Positions 42,181-55,589 of a stretch of 60,000 bases of DNA are shown here, piece after piece. The notes beneath the pieces were generated by a model. It saw nothing but the letters and a program-made list of their open reading frames with translations. It was not told the DNA's origin and did no database searches. Location of the stretch: assembly GCF_032854445.1 (NCBI RefSeq), contig NC_088295.1:68245249-68305248 (forward strand). The letters are read 5' to 3'. Made by a program: the position numbers and the translations under genes. Numbering within the stretch: the first letter of the stretch is position 1; each line of letters starts with the position of its first letter. Origin of the DNA: Liolophura sinensis (Eukaryota > Mollusca > Polyplacophora > Chitonida > Chitonidae).

Positions 42181-44570
42181 AGTAGTTCTGTAGTACTTAC
42201 AAGTGGAGTGGCTCTGAAGTACCTACAAGTGGAGTGGCTCTGCAGTACCTACAAGTGAAAGTGGTTCTGTAGTACCTACAAGTGGAGTGGTTCTGTAGTA
42301 CCTACAAGTGGAAGTGGTTCTGTAGTACTTACAAGTGGAAGTTGTTATGTAGTACCTACAAGTGGAAGTGGTTCTGTAGTACTTACAAGTGGAAGTGGTT
42401 CTGTAGTACCTACAAGTGGAAGTGGTTCTGCAGTACCTACAAGTGGAGTGGTTCTATAGTACCTACAAGTGGAAGTGGTTCTGTAGTACCTACAAGTGGA
42501 AGTGGTTCTGTAGTACTTATAGGTGGAGTGTTTCTGTAGTACCTACAAGTGGAAGTGGTTCTGCAGTACCTACAAGTGGAAGTGATTCTGCAGTACCTAC
42601 AAGTGGAAGTGGCTCTGCAATACTTACAAGTGGAAGTGGTTCTGCAGTACCTACAAGTGGAAGTAGTTCTGTAGTACTTACAAGTGGAAGTGGTTCTGTA
42701 GTACTTACAAGTGGAAGTGGTTCTGCAGTACCTACAAGTGGAAGTTGTTCTATAGGACCTACAAGTGGAAGTGGTTCTGTAGTACCTACAATTGGAAGTG
42801 GTTCTGCAGCACCTACAAGTGGAAGTAGTTCTGTAGTACCTACAAGTGGAAGTTGTTCTATAGGACCTACAAGTGGAAGGGGTTCTGCAGTACCTACAAG
42901 TGGAGTGGTTCGGTAGTACATACAAGTGGAAGTTGTTCTGTAGTACTTACAAGTGGAAGTGGTTCTGTAGTACCTACAAGTGGAAGTTGTTCCATAGGAC
43001 CTACAAGTGGAAGTGGCTCTGTAGTACCTACAAGTTGAAGTGGTTCGGTAGTACCTACAAGTGGAAGTTGTTCTATAGGACCTACAAGTGGAGTGGTTCT
43101 GTAGTACTTACAAGTGGAGTGGTTCTGCAGTACCTACAAGTGGAAGTGACTCTGCAGTACCTACAAGTGGAAGTTGTTCTATAGGACCTACAAGTGGAAG
43201 TGGTTCTGTAGTACCTACAAGTGGAAGTGGTTCTGTAGTACTTACAAGTGGAGTGGCTCTGAAGTACCTACAAGTGGAGTGGCTCTGCAGTACCTAAAAG
43301 TGGAAGTGGTTCTGTAGTACCTACAAGTGGAAGTGGTTCTGCAGTACCTACAAGTGGAAGTAGTTCTGTAGTACTTACAAGTGGAGTGGCTCTGAAGTAC
43401 CTACAAGTGGAGTGGCTCTGCAGTACCTACAAGTGAAAGTGGTTCTGTAGTACCTACAAGTGGAGTGGTTCTGTAGTACCAACAAGTGGAAGTGGTTCTG
43501 TAGTACCTACAAGTGGAAGTTGTTATGTAGTACTTACAAGTGGAAGTGGTTCTGCAGTACCTACAAGTGGAAGTGGTTCTGTAGTAATTACAAGTATAAG
43601 TAGTTCTGTAGTACCTACAAGAAGAAGTGGTTCTGTAGTACTTACAAGTGGAAGTTGTTCTATAGGACCTACAAGTGGAAGTTGTTCTATAGGACCTACA
43701 AGTGGAAGTGGTTCGATAGGACCTACAAGTGGAAGTGGTTCTGCGGTACCTACAAGTGGAAGTTGTTCTGTAGTACTTACAAGTGGAAGTGGTTCTGTAG
43801 TACCTACAAGTGGAAGTTGTTCTATAGGACCTACAAGTGGAAGTGGTTCTCCAGTACCTAAAAGTGGAAGTGGTTCTGTACTACCTACAAGTGGAAGTTG
43901 TTCTGTAGTACCTACAAGTGAAAGTGGTTCTGTAGTACCTACAAGTGGAGTGGTTTCGTAGTACCTACAAGTGGAAGTTGTTCTATAGGACCTACAAGTG
44001 AAAGTGGTTCTGTAGTACCTACAAGTGGAAGTGGTTCTGCAGCACCTACAAGTTAAAGTAGTTCTGTAGTACCTACAAGTGGAAGTGGTTCTGTAGTACT
44101 TACAAGTGGAAGTGGTTTTGTAGTACCTACAAGTGGAAGTTGTTCTGTAGTACTTACAAGTGGAAGTGGTTCTGTAGTACCTACAAGTGGAAGTTGTTCT
44201 ATAGGACCTACAAGTGGAAGTGGTTCTGCAGTACCTACAAGTGGAAGTTGTTCTGTACTACTTACAAGTGGAAGTGGTTCTGTAGTACCTACAAGTGGAA
44301 GTTGTTCTATAGGACCTACAAGTGGAAGTGGTTCTCCAGTACCTACAAGTGAAAGTGGTTCTGTAGTACCTACAAGTGGAAGTTGTTCTGTAGTACCTAC
44401 AAATGAAAGTGGTTCTGTAGTACCTACAAGTGGAAGTGGTTCCGTAGTACCTACAAGTGGAAGTTGTTCTATAGGACCTACAAGTGGAAGTGGCTCTGTA
44501 GTACCTACAAGTGGAAGTGGTTCGGTAGTACTTACAAGTGGAAGTTGTTCTATAGGACCTACAAGTGGAG
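42180..44570 (+). repeat. satellite higher-order block, fourth copy of the core
   Basis: Directly repeats the preceding ~2.5-kb block, with offset 2497 at its start and 2389 after about 42.59 kb. The 108-base difference equals four 27-base units deleted. From about 44.46 kb the order follows block A (offset 6384 to 38.08 kb). Confidence 0.87.
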
Positions 44571-47500
44571 TGGTTCTGTAGTACTTACAAGTGGAGTGCT
44601 TCTGCAGTACCTACAAGTGGAAGTGACTCTGCAGTACCTACAAGTGGAAGTTGTTCTATAGGACCTACAAGTGGAAGGGGTTCTGCAGTACCTACAAGTG
44701 GGATGGTTCGGTAGTACATACAAGTGGAAGTTGTTCTGTAGTACTTACATGTGGAAGTGATTCTGTAGTACCTACAAGTGGAAGTTGTTCTATAGGACCT
44801 ACAAGTGGAAGTGGCTCTGTAGTACCTACAAGTGGAAGTGGTTCTGTAGTACCTACAAGTGGAAGTGGTTCTGTAGTACTTACAAGTGGAGTGGTTCTGT
44901 AGTACTTACAAGTGGAGTGGTTCTGCAGTACCTACAAGTGGAAGTGACTCTGCAGTACCTACAAGTGGAAGTGGTTCTGTAGTACCTACAAGTGGAGTGG
45001 TTCTGTAGTACTTACAAGTGGAGTGGTTCTGTAGTACCTACAAGTGGAGTGGTTCAGTAGTACCTACAAGTGGAAGTTATTCTATAGGACCTACAAGTGG
45101 AAGTGGTTCGGTAGTACCTACAAGTGGAAGTGGTTCTGCAGTACCTACAAGTGGAAGTGGTTCTGTAGTACCTACAAGTGGAAGTAGTTCTGTAGTACTT
45201 ACAAGTGGAGTGGTTCCGTAGTACTTACAAGTGGAAGTGGTTCTGTACTACCTACAAGTGGAAGTGGTTCTGTAGTACTTACAAGTGGAAGTTGTTATGT
45301 AGTACCTACAAGTGGAAGTGGTTCTGTAGTACTTACAAGTGGAAGTTGTTATGTAGTACCTACAAGTGGAAGTGGTTCTGCAGTACCTACAAGTGGAAGT
45401 GGTTCTGTAGTACCTACAAGTGCAGTGGTTCTGTAGTACCTACAAGTGGAAGTGGTTCTGTAGTACTTTCAAGTGGAAGTTGTTCTATAGGACCTACAAG
45501 TGGAAGTGGTTATGCAGTACCTACAAGTGGAAGTGGTTCTGTAGTACTTACAAGTGGAAGTGGTTCTGTAGTACCTACAAGTGGAAGTGGTTCCATAGTA
45601 CCTACAAGTGGAAGTGATTCGGTAGTACCTACAAGTGGAAGTGGTTCTGTAGTACTTACAAGTGGAGTGGTTCTGTAGTACCTACAAGTGGAAGTGGTTC
45701 TGTAGTACCTACAAGTGGAGTGGTTCTGTAGTACCAACAAGTGGAAGTGGTTCTGTAGTACCTACAAGTGGAAGTTGTTATGTAGTACCTACAAGTGGAA
45801 GTGGTTCTGCAGTACCTACAAGTGGAAGTGGTTCCGTAGTACCTACAAGTGGAAGTTGTTCTATAGGACCTACAAGTGGAAGTGGCTCTGTAGTACCTAC
45901 AAGTGGAAGTGGTTCGGTAGTACTTACAAGTGGAAGTTGTTCTATAGGACCTACAAGTGGAAGTGGTTCTGTAGTAATTACAATTATAAGTAGTTCTGTA
46001 GTACCTACAAGAAGAAGTGGTTCTGTAGTACTTACAAGTGGAAGTTGTTCTATAGGACCTACAAGTGGAAGTTGTTCTATAGGACCTACAAGTGGAAGTG
46101 GTTCGATAGGACCTAGAAGTGGAAGTGGTTCTGCAGTACCTACAAGTGGAAGTTGTTCTGTAGTACTTACAAGTGGAAGTGGTTCTGTAGTACCTACAAG
46201 TGGAAGTTGTTCTATAGGACCTACAAGTGGAAGTGGTTCTCCAGTACCTAAAAGTGGAAGAGGTTCTGTACTACCTACAAGTGGAAGTTGTTCTGTAGTA
46301 CCTACAAGTGAAAGTGGTTCTGTAGTACCTACAAGTGGAGTGGTTTCGTAGTACCTACAAGTGGAAGTTGTTCTATAGGACCTACAAGTGGAAGTGGTTC
46401 TGTAGTACCTACAAGTGGAAGTGGTTCTGCAGCACCTACAAGTGAAAGTAGTTCTGTAGTACCTACAAGTGGAAGTGGTTCTGTAGTACTTACAAGTGGA
46501 AGTGGTTCTGTAGTACCTACAAGTGGAAGTTGTTCTGTAGTACTTACAAGTGGAAGTGGTTCTGTAGTACCTACAAGTGGAAGTTGTTCTATAGGACCTA
46601 CAAGTGGAAGTGGTTCTGCAGTACCTACAAGTGGAAGTTGTTCTGTACTACTTACAAGTGGAAGTGGTTCTGTAGTACCTACAAGTGGAAGTTGTTCTAT
46701 AGGACCTACAAGTGGAAGTGGTTCTCCAGTACCTACAAGTGAAAGTGGTTCTGTACTGCCTACAAGTGGAAGTTGTTCTGTAGTACCTACAAGTGAAAGT
46801 GGTTCTGTAGTACCTACAAGTGGAAGTGGTTCCGTAGTACCTACAAGTGGAAGTTGTTCTATAGGACCTACAAGTGGAAGTGGTTCTGTAGTACCTACAA
46901 TTGGAAGTGGTTCGGTAGTACCTACAAGTGGAAGTTGTTCTATAGGACCTACAAGTGGAAGGGGTTCTGCAGTACCTACAAGTGGAGTGGTTCGGTAGTA
47001 CATACAAGTGGAAGTTGTTCTGTAGTACTTACATGTGGAAGTGGTTCTGTAGTACCTACAAGTGGAAGTTGTTCTATAGGACCTACAAGTGGAAGTGGCT
47101 CTGTAGTACCTACAAGTGGAAGTGGTTCGGTAGTACTTACAAGTGGAAGTTGTTCTATAGGACCTACAAGTGGAGTGGTTCTGTAGTACTTACAAGTGGA
47201 GTGGTTCTGCAGTACCTACAAGTGGAAGTGACTCTGCAGTACCTACAAGTGGAAGTTGTTCTATAGGACCTACAAGTGGAAGGGGTTCTGCAGTACCTAC
47301 AAGTGGAGTGGTTCGGTAGTACATACAAGTGGAAGTTGTTCTGTAGTACTTACATGTGGAAGTGGTTCTGTAGTACCTACAAGTGGAAGTTGTTCTATAG
47401 GACCTACAAGTGGAAGTGGCTCTGTAGTACCTACAAGTGGAAGTGGTTCTGTAGTACCTACAAGTGGAAGTGGTTCTGTAGTACTTACAAGTGGAGTGGT

Positions 47501-48802
47501 TCTGTAGTACTTACAAGTGGAGTGGTTCTGCAGTACCTACAAGTGGAAGTGACTCTGCAGTACCTACAAGTGGAAGTGGTTCTGTAGTACCTACAAGTGG
47601 AGTGGTTCTGTAGTACTTACAAGTGGAGTGGTTCTGTAGTACCTACAAGTGGAGTGGTTCAGTAGTACCTACAAGTGGAAGTTGTTCTATAGGACCTACA
47701 AGTGGAAGTGGTTCGGTAGTACCTACAAGTGGAAGTGGTTCTGCAGTACCTACAAGTGGAAGTCGTTCTGTAGTACCTACAAGTGGAAGTAGTTCTGTAG
47801 TACTTACAAGTGGAGTGGTTCCGTAGTACTTACAAGTGGAAGTGGTTCTGTACTACCTATAAGTGGAAGTGGTTCTGTAGTACTTACAAGTGGAAGTTGT
47901 TATGTAGTACCTACAAGTGGAAGTGGTTCTGTAGTACTTACAAGTGGAAGTTGTTATGTAGTACCTACAAGTGGAAGTGGTTCTGCAGTACCTACAAGTG
48001 GAAGTGGTTCTGCAGTACCTACAAGTGGAAGAAGTTCTGTAGTACTTACAAGTAGAGTGGCTCTGAAGTACCTACAAGTGGAGTGGCTCTGCAGTACCTA
48101 CAAGTGGAAGTGGTTCTGTAGTACCTACAAGTGGAAATGGTTCTGTAGTACTTACAAGTGGAAGTGGTTCTGTAGTACCTACAAGTGGAAGTGGTTCTGC
48201 AGTACCTACAAGTGGAGTGGTTCTATAGTACCTACAAGTGGAAGTGGTTCTGTAGTACTTACAAGTGGAAGTTGTTATGTAGTACCTACAAGTGGAAGTG
48301 GTTCTGTAGTACTTACAAGTGGAAGTTGTTATGTAGTACCTACAAGTGGAAGTGATTCTGTAGTACCTACAAGTGGAAGTGGTTCTGTAGTACTTACAAG
48401 TGGAGTGGTTCCGTAGTACTTACAAGTGGAAGTGGTTCTGTAGTACCTACAAGTGGAAGTGGTTCTGCAGTACCTACAAGTGGAAGTGGTTCTGTAGTAC
48501 GTACAAGTGAAAGTGGTTCTGTAGTACCTACAAGTGGAAGTGGTTCTGTAGTACCTACAAGTGGAAGTGGTTCTGTAGTACTTACAAGTGGAAGTTGTTA
48601 TGTAGTACCTACAAGTGGAAGTGGTTCTGTAGTACCTACAAGTGGAAGTTGTTATGTAGTACTTACAAGTGGAAGTGGTTCTGCAGTACGTACAAGTGGA
48701 AGTCGTTCTGCAGTACCTACAAGCGGAAGTAGTTCTGTAGTACTTACAAGTGGAGTGGCTCTGAAGTACCTACAAGTAGAAGTCGTTCTGCAGTACCTAC
48801 AA

Positions 48803-51635
48803 GTGGAAGTAGTTCTGTAGTACTTACAAGTGGAGTGGCTCTGAAGTACCTACAAGTGGAGTGGCTCTGCAGTACCTACAAGTGAAAGTGGTTCTGTAGT
48901 ACCTACAAGTGGAGTGGTTCTGTAGTACCTACAAGTGGAAGTGGTTCTGTAGTACTTACAAGTGGAAGTTGTTATGTAGTACCTACAAGTGGAAGTGGTT
49001 CTGTAGTACTTACAAGTGGAAGTGGTTCTGTAGTACCTACAAGTGGAAGTGGTTCTGCAGTACCTACAAGTGGAGTGGTTCTATAGTACCTACAAGTGGA
49101 AGTGGTTCTGTAGTACCTACAAGTGGAAGTGGTTCTGTAGTACTTATAGGTGGAGTGTTTCTGTAGTACCTACAAGTGGAAGTGGTTCTGCAGTACCTAC
49201 AAGTGGAAGTGATTCTGTAGTACCTACAAGTGGAAGTGGTTCTGCAGTACCTACAAGTGGAAGTGGCTGTGCAGTACCTACAAGTGGAAGTAGTTCTGTA
49301 GTACTTACAAGTGAAAGTGGTTCTGCAGTACCTACAAGTGGAAGTGGCTCTGCAATACTTACAAGTGGAAGTGGTTCTGCAGTACCTACAAGTGGAAGTA
49401 GTTCTGTAGTACTTACAAGTGGAAGTGGTTCTGTAGTACTTACAAGTGGAAGTGGTTCTGCAGTACCTACAAGTGGAAGTTGTTCTATAGGACCTACAAG
49501 TGGAAGTGGTTCTGTAGTACCTACAATTGGAAGTGGTTCTGCAGCACCTACAAGTGGAAGTAGTTCTGTAGTACCTACAAGTGGAAGTTGTTCTATAGGA
49601 CCTACAAGTGGAAGGGGTTCTGCAGTACCTACAAGTGGAGTGGTTCGGTAGTACATACAAGTGGAAGTTGTTCTGTAGTACTTACAAGTGGAAGTGGTTC
49701 TGTAGTACCTACAAGTGGAAGTTGTTCCATAGGACCTACAAGTGGAAGTGGCTCTGTAGTACCTACAAGTTGAAGTGGTTCGGTAGTACCTACAAGTGGA
49801 AGTTGTTCTATAGGACCTACAAGTGGAGTGGTTCTGTAGTACTTACAAGTGGAGTGGTTCTGCAATACCTACAAGTGGAAGTGACTCTGCAGTACCTACA
49901 AGTGGAAGTTGTTCTATAGGACCTACAAGTGGAAGTGGTTCTGTAGTACCTACAAGTGGAAGTGGTTCTGTAGTACTTACAAGTGGAGTGGCTCTGAAGT
50001 ACCTACAAGTGGAGTGGCTCTGCAGTACCTAAAAGTGGAAGTGGTTCTGTAGTACCTACAAGTGGAAGTGGTTCTGCAGTACCTACAAGTGGAAGTAGTT
50101 CTGTAGTACTTACAAGTGGAGTGGCTCTGAAGTACCTACAAGTGGAGTGGCTCTGCAGTTCCTACAAGTGAAAGTGGTTCTGTAGTACCTACAAGTGGAG
50201 TGGTTCTGTAGTACCAACAAGTGGAAGTGGTTCTGTAGTACCTACAAGTGGAAGTTGTTATGTAGTACTTACAAGTGGAAGTGGTTCTGCAGTACCTACA
50301 AGTGGAAGTGGTTCTGTAGTAATTACAAGTATAAGTAGTTCTGTAGTACCTACAAGAAGAAGTGGTTCTGTAGTACTTACAAGTGGAAGTTGTTCTATAG
50401 GACCTACAAGTGGAAGTTGTTCTATAGGACCTACAAGTGGAAGTGGTTCGATAGGACCTACAAGTGGAAGTGGTTCTGCAGTACCTACAAGTGGAAGTTG
50501 TTCTGTAGTACTTACAAGTGGAAGTGGTTCTGTAGTACCTACAAGTGGAAGTTGTTCTATAGGACCTACAAGTGGAAGTGGTTCTCCAGTACCTAAAAGT
50601 GGAAGTGGTTCTGTACTACCTACAAGTGGAAGTTGTTCTGTAGTACCTACAAGTGAAAGTGGTTCTGTAGTACCTACAAGTGGAGTGGTTTCGTAGTACC
50701 TACAAGTGGAAGTTGTTCTATAGGACCTACAAGTGAAAGTGGTTCTGTAGTACCTACAAGTGGAAGTGGTTCTGCAGCACCTACAAGTGAAAGTAGTTCT
50801 GTAGTACCTACAAGTGGAAGTGGTTCTGTAGTACTTACAAGTGGAAGTGGTTTTGTAGTACCTACAAGTGGAAGTTGTTCTGTAGTACTTACAAGTGGAA
50901 GTGGTTCTGTAGTACCTACAAGTGGAAGTTGTTTTATAGGACCTACAAGTGGAAGTGGTTCTGCAGTACCTACAAGTGGAAGTTGTTCTGTACTACTTAC
51001 AAGTGGAAGTGGTTCTGTAGTACCTACAAGTGGAAGTTGTTCTATAGGACCTACAAGTGGAAGTGGTTCTCCAGTACCTACAAGTGAAAGTGGTTCTGTA
51101 GTACCTACAAGTGGAAGTTGTTCTGTAGTACCTACAAATGAAAGTGGTTCTGTAGTACCTACAAGTGGAAGTGGTTCCGTAGTACCTACAAGTGGAAGTT
51201 GTTCTATAGGACCTACAAGTGGAAGTGGCTCTGTAGTACCTACAAGTGGAAGTGGTTCGGTAGTACTTACAAGTGGAAGTTGTTCTATAGGACCTACAAG
51301 TGGAGTGGTTCTGTAGTACTTACAAGTGGAGTGCTTCTGCAGTACCTACAAGTGGAAGTGACTCTGCAGTACCTACAAGTGGAAGTTGTTCTATAGGACC
51401 TACAAGTGGAAGGGGTTCTGCAGTACCTACAAGTGGGATGGTTCGGTAGTACATACAAGTGGAAGTTGTTCTGTAGTACTTACATGTGGAAGTGATTCTG
51501 TAGTACCTACAAGTGGAAGTTGTTCTATAGGACCTACAAGTGGAAGTGGCTCTGTAGTACCTACAAGTGGAAGTGGTTCTGTAGTACCTACAAGTGGAAG
51601 TGGTTCTGTAGTACTTACAAGTGGAGTGGTTCTGT
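48803..51635 (+). repeat. satellite higher-order block, fifth copy of the core
   Basis: Matches 42180-44900 at offset 6627, then 6735 (the four units missing in the fourth copy are present here). It carries the cttataggtggagtgtttct marker near 49143. At about 51640 it switches abruptly to a ttctccagtacctaaaagtg stretch. Confidence 0.87.
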
Positions 51636-53964
51636 AGTACTTACAAGTGGTTCTCCAGTACCTAAAAGTGGAAGTGGTTCTGTACTACCTACAAGTGGAA
51701 GTTGTTCTGTAGTACCTACAAGTGAAAGTTGTTCTGTAGTACTTACAAGTGGAAGTGGTTCTGTAGTACCTACAAGTGGAAGTTGTTCTATAGGACCTAC
51801 AAGTGGAAGTGGTTCTCCAGTACCTAAAAGTGAAAGTGGTTCTGTACTACCTACAAGTGGAAGTTGTTCTGTAGTACCTACAAGTGAAAGTGGTTCTGTA
51901 GTACCTACAAGTGGAGTGGTTTCGTAGTACCTACAAGTGGAAGTTGTTCTATAGGACCTACAAGTGGAAGTGGTTCTGTAGTACCTACAAGTGGAAGTGG
52001 TTCTGCAGCACCTACAAGTGAAAGTAGTTCTGTAGTACCTACAAGTGGAAGTGGTTCTGTAGTACTTACAAGTGGAAGTGGTTCTGTAGTACCTACAAGT
52101 GGAAGTTGTTCTGTAGTACTTACAAGTGGAAGTGGTTCTGTAGTACCTACAAGTGGAAGTTGTTCTATAGGACCTACAAGTGGAAGTGGTTCTGCAGTAC
52201 CTACAAGTGGAAGTTGTTCTGTACTACTTACAAGTGGAAGTGGTTCTGTAGTACCTACAAGTGGAAGTTGTTCTATAGGACCTACAAGTGGAAGTGGTTC
52301 TCCAGTACCTACAAGTGAAAGTGGTTCTGTACTGCCTACAAGTGGAAGTTGTTCTGTAGTACCTACAAGTGAAAGTGGTTCTGTAGTACCTACAAGTGGA
52401 AGTTGTTCTATAGGACCTACAAGTGGAAGTGGTTCTGTAGTACCTACAATTGGAAGTGGTTCGGTAGTACCTACAAGTGGAAGTTGTTCTATAGGACCTA
52501 CAAGTGGAAGGGGTTCTGCAGTACCTACAAGTGGAGTGGTTCGGTAGTACATACAAGTGGAAGTTGTTCTGTAGTACTTACATGTGGAAGTGGTTCTGTA
52601 GTACCTACAAGTGGAAGTTGTTCTATAGGACCTACAAGTGGAAGTGGCTCTGTAGTACCTACAAGTGGAAGTGGTTCGGTAGTACTTACAAGTGGAAGTT
52701 GTTCTATAGGACCTACAAGTGGAGTGGTTCTGTAGTACTTACAAGTGGAGTGGTTCTGCAGTACCTACAAGTGGAAGTGACTCTGCAGTACCTACAAGTG
52801 GAAGTTGTTCTATAGGACCTACAAGTGGAAGGGGTTCTGCAGTACCTACAAGTGGAGTGGTTCGGTAGTACATACAAGTGGAAGTTGTTCTGTAGTACTT
52901 ACATGTGGAAGTGGTTCTGTAGTACCTACAAGTGGAAGTTGTTCTATAGGACCTACAAGTGGAAGTGGCTCTGTAGTACCTACAAGTGGAAGTGGTTCTG
53001 TAGTACCTACAAGTGGAAGTGGTTCTGTAGTACTTACAAGTGGAGTGGTTCTGTAGTACTTACAAGTGGAGTGGTTCTGCAGTACCTACAAGTGGAAGTG
53101 ACTCTGCAGTACCTACAAGTGGAAGTGGTTCTGTAGTACCTACAAGTGGAGTGGTTCTGTAGTACTTACAAGTGGAGTGGTTCTGTAGTACCTACAAGTG
53201 GAGTGGTTCAGTAGTACCTACAAGTGGAAGTTGTTCTATAGGACCTACAAGTGGAAGTGGTTCGGTAGTACCTACAAGTGGAAGTGGTTCTGCAGTACCT
53301 ACAAGTGGAAGTGGTTCTGTAGTACCTACAAGTGGAAGTAGTTCTGTAGTAGTTACAAGTGGAGTGGTTCCGTAGTACTTACAAGTGGAAGTGGTTCTGT
53401 ACTACCTATAAGTGGAAGTGGTTCTGTAGTACTTACAAGTGGAAGTTGTTATGTAGTACCTACAAGTGGAAGTGGTTCTGTAGTACTTACAAGTGGAAGT
53501 TGTTATGTAGTACCTACAAGTGGAAGTGGTTCTGCAGTACCTACAAGTGGAAGTGGTTCTGCAGTACCTACAAGTGGAAGAAGTTCTGTAGTACTTACAA
53601 GTGGAGTGGCTCTGAAGTACCTACAAGTGGAGTGGCTCTGCAGTACCTACAAGTGGAGTGGCTCTGCAGTACCTACAAGTGGAAATGGTTCTGTAGTACT
53701 TACAAGTGGAAGTGGTTCTGTAGTACCTACAAGTGGAAGTGGTTCTGCAGTACCTACAAGTGGAGTGGTTCTATAGTACCTACAAGTGGAAGTGGTTCTG
53801 TAGTACTTACAAGTGGAAGTTGTTATGTAGTACCTACAAGTGGAAGTGGTTCTGTAGTACTTACAAGTGGAAGTTGTTATGTAGTACCTACAAGTGGAAG
53901 TGATTCTGTAGTACCTACAAGTGGAAGTGGTTCTGTAGTACTTACAAGTGGAGTGGTTCTGTAG
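51386..53964 (+). repeat. satellite higher-order block B, copy 1
   Basis: The order of variant units from 51386 to at least 53964 recurs at 55590-58168 with a constant offset of 4204 bases, including the abrupt junction near 51640/55844. Confidence 0.9.
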
Positions 53965-54009
53965 TACCTACAAGTGGAAGTTGTTCTGTAGTACTTACAA
54001 GTGAAAGTG

Positions 54010-54640
54010 GTTCTGCAGTACCTACAAGTGGAAGTTGTTCTGTAGTACTTACAAGTGGAGTGGCTCTGAAGTACCTACAAGTGGAGTGGCTCTGCAGTAC
54101 CTACAAGTGAAAGTGGTTCTGTAGTACCTACAAGTGGAGTGCTTCTGTAGTACCTATGAGTGGAAGTGGTTCTGTAGTACTTACAAGTGGAAGTTGTTAT
54201 GTAGTACCTACAAGTGGAAGTGGTTCTGCAGTACCTACAAGTGGAAGTGGTTCTGTAGTACTTACAAGTGGAAGTAGTTCTGTAGTACCTACAAGTGGAA
54301 GTGGTTCTGCAGTACCTACAAGTGGAGTGGTTCTATAGCACCTACAAGTGGAAGTGATTCTGTAGTACCTACAAGTGGAAGTGGTTCTGTAGTACTTACA
54401 AGTGGAGTGGTTCTGTAGTACCTACAAGTGGAAGTGGTTCAGTACTACCTACAAGTGGAAGTGGTTCCGTAGTACTTACAAGTGGAAGTAGTTCTGTAGT
54501 ACCTACAAGTGGAAGTGGTTCTGTAGGACCTACAAGTGGAAGTAGTTCTGTAGTACTTACAAGTGAAAGTGGTTCTGTAGTACCTACAAGTGGAGTGATT
54601 CCGTAGTACTTACAAGTGGAGTGGTTCTGTAGTACTTACA
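54010..54640 (+). repeat. satellite higher-order block C, copy 1
   Basis: The stretch with the rare gtacctatgagtggaagtgg unit (about 54150) and the gttctatagcacctac unit (about 54332) recurs at offset 4981 near 58990-59620. Confidence 0.85.
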
Positions 54641-55589
54641 AGTGGAGTGGTTCAGTAGTACCTACAAGTGGAAGTGGTTCAGTAGTACCTACAAGTGGAA
54701 GTTGTTCTGTAGTACTTACAAGTGGAAGTGGTTCTGTAGTACCTACAAGTGGAAGTTGTTCTATAGGACCTACAAGTGGAAGTGGTTCTCCAGTACCTAA
54801 AAGTGGAAGTGGTTCTGTACTACCTACAAGTGGAAGTTGTTCTGTAGTACCTACAAGTGAAAGTGGTTCTGTAGTACCTACAAGTGGAGTGGTTTCGTAG
54901 TACCTACAAGTGGAAGTTGTTCTATAGGACCTACAAGTGAAAGTGGTTCTGTAGTACCTACAAGTGGAAGTGGTTCTGCAGCACCTACAAGTGAAAGTAG
55001 TTCTGTAGTACCTACAAGTGGAAGTGGTTTCTGTAGTACTTACAAGTGGAAGTGGTTTTGTAGTACCTACAAGTGGAAGTTGTTCTGTAGTACTTACAAG
55101 TGGAAGTGGTTCTGTAGTACCTACAAGTGGAAGTTGTTTTATAGGACCTACAAGTGGAAGTGGTTCTGCAGTACCTACAAGTGGAAGTTGTTCTGTACTA
55201 CTTACAAGTGGAAGTGGTCTGTAGTACCTACAAGTGGAAGTTGTTCTATAGGACCTACAAGTGGAAGTGGTTTCTCCAGTACCTACAAGTGAAAGTGGTT
55301 CTGTAGTACCTACAAGTGGAAGTTGTTCTGTAGTACCTACAAATGAAAGTGGTTCTGTAGTACCTACAAGTGGAAGTGGTTCCGTAGTACCTACAAGTGG
55401 AAGTTGTTCTATAGGACCTACAAGTGGAAGTGGCTCTGTAGTACCTACAAGTGGAAGTGGTTCGGTAGTACTTACAAGTGGAAGTTGTTCTATAGGACCT
55501 ACAAGTGGAGTGGTTCTGTAGTACTTACAAGTGGAGTGCTTCTGCAGTACTACAAGTGGAAGTGACTCTGCAGTACCTACAAGTGGAAG

